From Algoriphagus aestuarii (lineage in GTDB: Bacteria > Bacteroidota > Bacteroidia > Cytophagales > Cyclobacteriaceae), in NCBI GenBank assembly GCA_017051695.1, contig JAFIDK010000009.1, positions 1 to 37,168 of the forward strand: a DNA stretch of 37,168 bases. The letters run 5' to 3'. The notes beneath the pieces were generated by a model. The model had not been told where the DNA came from. It searched no databases and worked only from the letters and a program-made list of their open reading frames with translations. A program made the translations under genes and the position numbers. The first letter of the stretch is position 1. The number at the start of each line of letters is the position of its first letter. Below, in pieces: positions 31,628 to 37,168 of this stretch.

Positions 31628-32877
31628 AACTCATCAACATTATCACCTTAGTTTACCTGAGCCTGACTTTGGCAGGTCTACTGATCGGGGGATTTTTTAT
31701 CTATCTCAAAATTGATTCTGAAATCGAATTTGAAATGGGTAGGGAACTTGACCGTCAGGTGGATTCTGTGGCAGATCAGATCCGAAGAGGAAGTCCCTAT
31801 CAGGGCTTGGTTGATGACAGATTGGAGATAGAACTTCTACCTTTGAATAAAGCAGAAGAGCCTTTGTATTTAAGGGATACATTGGCATTTCATGACCCGA
31901 ATGATAAGCAGGTAAAACAACTCAAAGCCAGTAAGTCCTTTAAAATTGATGGGCAGCATTACCGGATTTCTTATTTCAACTTGCTATTGGAAAAGGACGA
32001 TATCACAGAAACTGTAGTTTTCACAATGGTGGTAGTTTTTCTGCTTCAGTTGGCATTTATCGGATTTTTTCTCCGGAGGATATCCAATCGGGTTTTCAGG
32101 CCATTTAAAAACTCTCTGAATCAGATTCAAAAATTTAATTTTGGCAGCAATGAGCCTTTTGAATTCTCTGAAAGTAATATCATGGAGTTTGACCAGCTCA
32201 ATGAATTTTTGATGCGGATGTCGACCAAGCTGCTAAAGGATTATAGACAGATCAAGGAATTTTCTGAAAACATCTCGCATGAGATTCAGACACCTACTTC
32301 TGTGGTCAGAGGTAAGTTAGAGCATTTGATGAATGAAGATATTTCTGAAAAACAAGCTGAACTTATCCATTCAGCCTACCAAAATAATGAGAGAATTCAG
32401 AGAATCGTGAGGTCATTAAGCTTGCTGGCTAAGCTGGAAAACAACGAGTTTGAAACACCTATCTCTATTAATCTTACTGATCTTCTAAAGAAAAACCTGG
32501 ATATGACCAAAGAACTCATCCATGTCAGCGGACTTGATCTGGAGCAGGATATTCAAGAAGAAGTATATTCGGTTATCCACCCCTTCATTGCTGAGGTGAT
32601 GATCCAAAACCTCATTTCAAATGCAGTAAAACACAATGTAGAAGAAGGGTGGATAAGGGTGCAGCTCAATTCCAGCTTTTTATTGGTAGAAAATTCAGGT
32701 GTTCCACTTAAAAAAAATCCTGAAGAATTGTTGCAACGCTTTAAAAAGGAAAGCAATAAGACGGAGTCGATCGGTCTAGGTTTGGCGATAGTCAATCAGA
32801 TCTGCAAAACCTACCAATTATCTTTTACTTACACTTCTGAGGGAGCCATTCATTCTGCCAGAATCTCCTTAAGCTGA
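31624..32877 (+). CDS. Sensor histidine kinase
   Basis: This 417-residue protein has TM1 at ~7-29 (IITLVYLSLTLAGLLIGGFF), a ~105-residue periplasmic sensor with no recognised family, and TM2 at ~136-158 (TVVFTMVVVFLLQLAFIGFF). A short HAMP-like linker leads to a HisKA domain with the phosphorylated H219 (SENISHEIQTPTSVV), then HATPase_c with the N box (NLISNAVKHN, ~328) and G2 box (SIGLGLAIVNQI, ~388). The G1 motif DxGxG reads ENSGVPL, a variation seen in this type of Bacteroidota kinase. It is translationally coupled to the preceding response regulator, with which it forms a two-component system. The signal is unknown; the neighbouring outer-membrane protein suggests an envelope or metal/siderophore-related cue, which is speculative. 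Confidence 0.92.
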   Translation: MKLINIITLVYLSLTLAGLLIGGFFIYLKIDSEIEFEMGRELDRQVDSVADQIRRGSPYQGLVDDRLEIELLPLNKAEEPLYLRDTLAFHDPNDKQVKQLKASKSFKIDGQHYRISYFNLLLEKDDITETVVFTMVVVFLLQLAFIGFFLRRISNRVFRPFKNSLNQIQKFNFGSNEPFEFSESNIMEFDQLNEFLMRMSTKLLKDYRQIKEFSENISHEIQTPTSVVRGKLEHLMNEDISEKQAELIHSAYQNNERIQRIVRSLSLLAKLENNEFETPISINLTDLLKKNLDMTKELIHVSGLDLEQDIQEEVYSVIHPFIAEVMIQNLISNAVKHNVEEGWIRVQLNSSFLLVENSGVPLKKNPEELLQRFKKESNKTESIGLGLAIVNQICKTYQLSFTYTSEGAIHSARISLS

Positions 32878-32881
32878 CCAA

Positions 32882-32899
32882 CTTCAAATTTGATTCAGA
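32882..32899 (+). promoter_or_regulatory. Direct repeat CTTCAAA-N4-ATTCAGA, candidate response-regulator box
   Basis: This is the same two-half-site layout and 11-bp periodicity as at 30869-30886, starting just past the kinase stop and 45 bp before the barrel gene ATG. Both sites begin ACTTCA. They suggest a common regulator. Confidence 0.45.
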
Positions 32900-32943
32900 A
32901 TCATTTGGTAAAATTAGGTGAAACTTAAAAAACCAATGATTCA

Positions 32944-35277
32944 ATGAATTCCATCAATCCAACAATTTTTAAAATTCTTACTTTATATCTCTTGCTTTGG
33001 AGTATTCCTGCATTTGGGCAGAATTCCGAAGTGAGGGGTGTATTGGTGGATTCTCAGACTAAAAAACCCTTGTCTTTCGTACAGGTTGCAATTTTTGAGA
33101 ATGAATCGACAACAACACCGGAAGTTTTCGGAGATACTGATGAAAATGGGGAATTCTCTTTGCAGGTTTCTCCCGGCACGTATTTTTTCAAAGCCTTTTT
33201 TCTTGGTTATTCAGATTTTACTGTTTCAGATGTGATGGTTACCGAGTCAGTTGATTTGGGAACGCTGGAAATGAAAAGCGAGAATCAAAACCTGCAAGAA
33301 GTAGTAGTGGAGACCAGTAAAATGCCAATTAGATCCACCATGGAAGGGATTACCATCACACCGGAAAACAACCTGGCAAATACAGGTGGGACACTTCTGG
33401 ATGTGCTTAGAAACACCCCTTCCATTTCTGTCAGTGAGGATGGCGCGGTGTCATTGAGAGGAAGTTCAGGAACCAACATTTTGATCAATGGAAGGAACTC
33501 TTCTTTGACGCAAAATCTGGATCAATTGCCTGCCAGTGCCGTAGAGGAAATAAAAGTAATCAATAATCCAAACGCCCGATATGATGCTGAAGCCGAAGCT
33601 GGGGTGATCGATATTATTTTAAAAAAGGGGATGGAATTAGGTACACATGGAGGAATTGAGGCTACTTATGGCACCAGAAACAGAACCAATTTGGGTGGTA
33701 GGATTTCTCACCGAGGCATCAAATTAAATATATATGCAGGGTACAATTATAGAAACTGGAAGCGAATAGGTAACCGAGAATCCACTCGTTATCTTTTTGA
33801 AGAAGATGAATCACTTGTCCAAAATACCAGTAACACAGACCATGATATCGGTCACAATTTAAATTTCGGAGCTGATTATTATTTTGGAAATAATACACTG
33901 AGCTACGAAGGGGTTTTTCAGTCCGGTGAAAACTGGCAAGTAAACACCTTGTATTCTGAGCAACTGAAAGAAGGGAATGTTTTTGATTACGTCAGACGGA
34001 ATTCTGAAAACGAAACGGATGACGGTTGGGACAATGCGCTGATTTTTGAGCATTCATTTAAAGATAAAGGCCATTTGCTTAGGGCTTTGGTGAGTCATTC
34101 CTACAGAAATCAATATAAGACTCAGAATATTGAAATTTTTAACAATTCCACCAGTCCAGATCCCGAAAACCTAACCGGGAAGGAAAGGGCATTTACAGAT
34201 GAGGTAAGAAATATCTCTGTTTTTCAGGTAGATTACATTCGGCCATGGAAAGATCAAAAAATAGAAATGGGTTTGAAATCGACAATCCGAGAATTTGACA
34301 ACGATTATCAATATTTAAGATTTGACGAGGTAAGTCAGGATTTTGTCGTTAATCCAAATGTCAGCAACCATTTTATTTATAAAGATCAAATTCATGCAGG
34401 ATATGTTGTCTATTCTAATTCCAAATCAAAATTTGAATATGCATTAGGCTTGAGAGGTGAGTATACCGATGTGGATACTTATTTGGAAAATACCAATGAG
34501 ACCAACAAACAGTCTTACTTCAACCTTTTTCCCAGTGTTCAAGGTTTATATAACCTGAATGAGAATCATTCCCTGAAGATCACGTACAGCAGAAGGATCG
34601 ATCGTCCCAGAGCCTGGAGGTTAAACCCTTTTCCGGATATTACAGATAGTCTGAATGTGCGAAGAGGTAATCCTGAATTGCAGCCGGAAATGATAAATTC
34701 CTATGAGTTCGGGCATTTGGCGAATTTTGAGAAGAGCAGTTTTACCACCAATTTATTCTATAGGAAAGTAAATGGCCAAATTGATTTTATCACGTTCGTG
34801 GAAGATGGGATTTCCTATTCCCAGCCTGACAACTTGCTCTCCTCTCAATCCTATGGGGTAGAATTTATTGCTACCAGTGAAATTTCTGATTGGTATTCAG
34901 TCAATGGTGGCTTGACGCTATTTCAGATCGCCGTGGATGGGTCAAATATCAGTGAAGAGTTTACAAACTCTGGATTTTCCTGGAATGTAAAAATGACGCA
35001 GGACTTTAAACTTCCTTTTGGGATCAATTTCCAGTTGGTGGGGAACTATGAATCTCCAGAGATCGAAGCGCAAGGGAGGGACCTTGCTCAATATTATTTT
35101 GATGGAAGTTTGCAGAAATCATTTTTTGATGGAAATGGTAGTCTAACCTTTAGCGCAAGAGATATTTTTGATACCCGGAGATTTGCGGGAACTTCTTTAA
35201 CAAATACTTTTTCTCAGGAATTTTATTCCAAAAGAGAAACGCAGATTTATCTTTTATCTGCACGTTTTAATTTTTAG
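32944..35277 (+). CDS. Outer-membrane beta-barrel protein, TonB-receptor-like (OMP_b-brl_3 type)
   Basis: This 777-residue protein has a signal peptide (1-26, PAFG|Q). Residues ~28-112 are a CarboxypepD_reg-like domain (GVLVDSQTKKPLSFVQVAIF, GTYFFKAFFLGY). Residues ~115-215 are a plug domain (LLDVLRNTPSISVSEDGAVS, LRGSSGTNILINGR, SAVEEIKVINNPNARYDAEA). From ~220 to the C-terminal F there is a large barrel with the family's ITYSRRIDRPRAWRLNPFPD and GNPELQPEMINSYEFGH motifs. This is the TonB-dependent-receptor relative common in Bacteroidota; members act in uptake or signalling, and the substrate cannot be told from the sequence. No TonB box was identified with certainty. Its position right after a two-component system with a matching candidate operator suggests it is a target of that system. 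A strong terminator follows. Confidence 0.9.
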   Translation: MNSINPTIFKILTLYLLLWSIPAFGQNSEVRGVLVDSQTKKPLSFVQVAIFENESTTTPEVFGDTDENGEFSLQVSPGTYFFKAFFLGYSDFTVSDVMVTESVDLGTLEMKSENQNLQEVVVETSKMPIRSTMEGITITPENNLANTGGTLLDVLRNTPSISVSEDGAVSLRGSSGTNILINGRNSSLTQNLDQLPASAVEEIKVINNPNARYDAEAEAGVIDIILKKGMELGTHGGIEATYGTRNRTNLGGRISHRGIKLNIYAGYNYRNWKRIGNRESTRYLFEEDESLVQNTSNTDHDIGHNLNFGADYYFGNNTLSYEGVFQSGENWQVNTLYSEQLKEGNVFDYVRRNSENETDDGWDNALIFEHSFKDKGHLLRALVSHSYRNQYKTQNIEIFNNSTSPDPENLTGKERAFTDEVRNISVFQVDYIRPWKDQKIEMGLKSTIREFDNDYQYLRFDEVSQDFVVNPNVSNHFIYKDQIHAGYVVYSNSKSKFEYALGLRGEYTDVDTYLENTNETNKQSYFNLFPSVQGLYNLNENHSLKITYSRRIDRPRAWRLNPFPDITDSLNVRRGNPELQPEMINSYEFGHLANFEKSSFTTNLFYRKVNGQIDFITFVEDGISYSQPDNLLSSQSYGVEFIATSEISDWYSVNGGLTLFQIAVDGSNISEEFTNSGFSWNVKMTQDFKLPFGINFQLVGNYESPEIEAQGRDLAQYYFDGSLQKSFFDGNGSLTFSARDIFDTRRFAGTSLTNTFSQEFYSKRETQIYLLSARFNF

Positions 35278-35306
35278 CGGTTAACTGTTGGGTTTTATGA
35301 TCACCG

Positions 35307-35333
35307 AAAAAGGCAGGGAATCCCTGCCTTTTT
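35307..35333. terminator. Bidirectional rho-independent terminator
   Basis: AAAAAGGCAGGGA-A-TCCCTGCCTTTTT is a strong G+C stem flanked by A and T runs. It lies between the convergent barrel gene (plus) and the small membrane protein gene (minus) and serves both. Confidence 0.9.
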
Positions 35334-35352
35334 CATTGGAAGTTTTTGATGA

Positions 35353-35499
35353 TTATCGACCTCCTATCAATCTGAAAATGACTGTAATTAAGGCCAGGAC
35401 AAGCAATATGTGAATCAGTCCACTGACACTGTAAATAAATACGCCGACTAACCATCCTATTAATAGGATCACGGCAATAAGATAAAGGAAAGAACTCAT
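35353..35499 (-). CDS. lmo0937-family small membrane protein
   Basis: This 48-residue protein has an ATG at 35499 and a TAA at 35353. The sequence MSSFLYLIAVILLIGWLVGV ... SGLIHILLVLALITVIFRLI is two membrane helices joined by a short turn with the family pattern (GxLIHxLLVxAxIxxIxRLI). Such tiny proteins are common and usually stress-inducible; the function is unknown. It is convergent with the outer-membrane barrel gene and separated from it by the bidirectional terminator. It is too short for most gene callers' default listing. Confidence 0.85.
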   Translation of the reverse strand: MSSFLYLIAVILLIGWLVGVFIYSVSGLIHILLVLALITVIFRLIGGR

Positions 35500-35680
35500 G
35501 GTTTTAATGGTTAATTTTCGAATGGTTTTCTATTCTTAACCAAGGCAGGTGCCATTCTTAAACTCCTTCATTTTGAGTGTGTTAAATCGGAAGTTCATAT
35601 CCAATCGGTTTGTTTTTTGGCGGAAATGGGTAAAAGACTTCCCGAAAGTGGGAGTCATGGGACTTGATAAACATCACTGT

Positions 35681-36517
35681 TTATTTGCCTATTTTGACTG
35701 ATGTCATTGTCAGGGATCCTCCTACAGCCTTGTCATTAAAGAAAGTAATTGGTTCTGAACCTGTTTTGAGTCCCAGTGTATACAAGAGAGGTAAGTAATG
35801 CTCGGGGGTAGGAACGGCTAAAATTGCTTCTTTTCCAAGACTGGTATAATCAATTAATGGATTAAAATCACCGTCCAAGATTTTAGACTTGAATTTGGAG
35901 CTGATTTCCAATGCCCAATCATAGCCGTATTCTGGTTCATTTAGTTTGTCCCAGGCCACCATTCGTAGATTATGAACCATGTTTCCGCTTCCAATAATTA
36001 AAACTCCTTTTTTCCTGAGAGCAACTAGCTCCTTCGCCAATTCAAAATGGAATTTAGGAGGTTTAGTATAATCAATACTCAATTGTAAAACCGGGATATT
36101 GGCTTTGGGGAACATATGCCTGACCACTGTCCATGTACCATGGTCGAGTCCCCAATCATGATCCAGTTCCACTAGGTTAGGTATTAATAAGTTGGCTGTT
36201 TCACGGGCTAGTTTCGGGCTACCAGGGGCAGGGTATTGGACTTCAAATAATTCCCGGGGAAAGCCTCCAAAATCGTGGATGGTTTCAGGGAAATCCATGG
36301 CTGTAATCTTTGTGCCTTTGGTAAACCAATGGGCAGAAACTACCAAAACAGCTGTAGGGGTAGGAAATTCTTTTGCAAGTTGAGACCACCTTTGACTGAA
36401 TTCATTATCCTCGATTCCATTCATCGGAGATCCATGTCCAATGAATAGGGCAGGCATCAAGAAATCTTGGGGTTGGATATTTTCCGTTAGTTTTTTGAAA
36501 TCTGAAAATGTGCTCAT
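35681..36517 (-). CDS. ygiD: 4,5-DOPA dioxygenase extradiol-type protein (class III extradiol ring-cleavage family)
   Basis: I choose ATG 36517 (MSTFSDFKKL, 278 residues); an in-frame ATG at 36559 would add 14 residues without family support. The fold family is LigB/DODA. Conserved residues are visible in order: LFIGHGSPMN (metal-ligand His), VVSAHWFTKG (His), GLDHGTWTVVRHMFP (His), IIGSGNMVHNLR (His) and VPTPEHYLPLLY (His, substrate site). E. coli YgiD cleaves the ring of L-DOPA using a divalent metal; the native substrate in Bacteroidota is not known. It stands alone on the minus strand, with ~180 bp to the small membrane protein gene downstream. The length is normal for the family and no defects were seen. 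Confidence 0.9.
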   Translation of the reverse strand: MSTFSDFKKLTENIQPQDFLMPALFIGHGSPMNGIEDNEFSQRWSQLAKEFPTPTAVLVVSAHWFTKGTKITAMDFPETIHDFGGFPRELFEVQYPAPGSPKLARETANLLIPNLVELDHDWGLDHGTWTVVRHMFPKANIPVLQLSIDYTKPPKFHFELAKELVALRKKGVLIIGSGNMVHNLRMVAWDKLNEPEYGYDWALEISSKFKSKILDGDFNPLIDYTSLGKEAILAVPTPEHYLPLLYTLGLKTGSEPITFFNDKAVGGSLTMTSVKIGK

Positions 36518-36974
36518 TAAAGTATCCTGGATGGTTAATAGGATGTTATATTTTCTCAACTGAAATTTTAGCTCCTTTCGTTCCCGATTTGATAGAATCG
36601 GAGTTTTCTGATTTTTGAATCGGCAAATGTGAAACTTCCTGAGTTTTCTTCATTTTGATTTTCAGGCAAAATCGAATCATTTCTTAATCAATGAATTTAC
36701 ACTTTTATCCCTCTGCAATTTTTGGGTATTCAATTCCTACTAGAGTGGGATTTCAATGATAGATTTTCTCTATGTAGGAAATATTTAAGTTTATATATTA
36801 TTAAAAATCAATAATATAATTGTATCTAGTTTAATTGATACATGAATAGTATTTAATAGGATTTCCAAAATTGAATCCTTATTTAATTAATGCATTAGCC
36901 AAGGGGATTTCTAGATAAGGATGGGCTTTGGCTGATGTCCTCTTCAACTTATTGTTAAAAAAATCAATGAAATT
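36518..36974. other. Gene-free A+T-rich stretch
   Basis: I see no open frame of protein-like composition on either strand. The part next to the dioxygenase start probably holds its promoter. A short stem CCGATT/AATCGG lies near 36584-36601. Otherwise nothing was recognised. Confidence 0.5.
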
Positions 36975-37168
36975 TTAAAGAAGTGCCTTGCCAAAATGGA
37001 TCAAAAAAACATTTGAAATAAAAACAGAAAATCCCGAATACTTTGCAGTAAACCTATGTGCTCCATATTGGTGCAGGTTATGCTTTTCGATCCTACTATC
37101 GACAGATTCCAGTGTAATCCCTGTATAGAATTTATTTAAGGAAGGACTAAAAAGAATATAGCAAACCG
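36975..37168 (-). pseudogene. GIY-YIG nuclease family protein, N-terminus outside window, C-terminus altered
   Basis: The minus strand from the window edge reads CYILFSPSLNKFYTGITLES, VDSRIEKHNLHQYGAHRFTA, KYSGFSVF and then leaves the family pattern, ending FLIHFGKALL* at 36975. The first part is a typical GIY-YIG/UvrC-like domain of the small Bacteroidota type (YTG, SRIEKHN). The usual end with the catalytic Glu (xEIxxxxxARKIEKHIK) is missing, replaced after FSVF by an unrelated tail, which suggests a frameshift or deletion. Only ~63 codons are visible, so the state of the 5' part is unknown. Confidence 0.65.

Overview
The window looks like a Bacteroidota chromosome, probably a Cytophagales/Cyclobacteriaceae-type marine or soil bacterium. 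The evidence is inferred from gene families: Rhs proteins with Sec signal peptides and a DUF6443-like N-terminus, an OMP_b-brl_3 TonB-receptor-like barrel, an IntDOT-like tyrosine recombinase, LytTR remnants, A+T-rich intergenic DNA and weak Shine-Dalgarno sequences. No species can be named from the sequence alone.

Positions 1-27700 hold a polymorphic-toxin (Rhs) array. At the left edge is the 3' end of an Rhs gene (tip A, to 1016), its probable immunity gene (1013-1288) and a coiled-coil/beta-barrel protein (1530-2903). A second unit follows: a frameshifted LRR gene (3655-5467), an SpvB/TcB-like Rhs protein (5543-8785), a TcC-like Rhs protein with tip B (8802-12722), a lipoprotein immunity candidate (12724-13350) and a second beta-barrel protein about 93% identical to the first (13631-15004). 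A degenerate RadC-like fragment and about 600 bp of gene-free A+T-rich DNA come next. The third unit has a TcB-like protein (16117-19347), a small secreted protein (19353-19829), a TcC-like protein with tip C (19826-24127) and a membrane immunity candidate (24121-24585). It is followed by two orphan tip/immunity cassettes: D (metalloprotease-like tip plus lipoprotein, 24820-26124) and E (tip plus two-TM protein, 26258-27693).

My main reading is that this is a split Rhs shell (TcB-like plus TcC-like subunits, as in ABC toxins). Both subunits carry Sec signal peptides, there is no injection machinery in view, and the C-terminal toxin can be swapped by recombination with the orphan tips. All five immunity candidates are predicted envelope proteins (lipoproteins or membrane proteins), which fits toxins that pass through or act in the periplasm. 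The two complete operons each begin 49-54 bp downstream of the same 20-bp palindrome (AATACCC-N6-GGGTATT), a candidate shared operator.

Positions 27700-30670 are a junkyard and mobile-element edge: broken fragments on both strands (including a multiply frameshifted LytTR gene), two small minus-strand mobile-element genes, an IntDOT-like integrase, a 14-bp direct repeat and a tRNA-Pro(TGG) gene whose 3' end faces the integrase. Right of the tRNA the content looks like chromosomal backbone: an OmpR-type response regulator and its kinase, an OMP_b-brl_3 outer-membrane barrel with a matching candidate regulator box, a tiny lmo0937-type membrane protein, a YgiD/DODA-type dioxygenase and a truncated GIY-YIG nuclease at the right edge.
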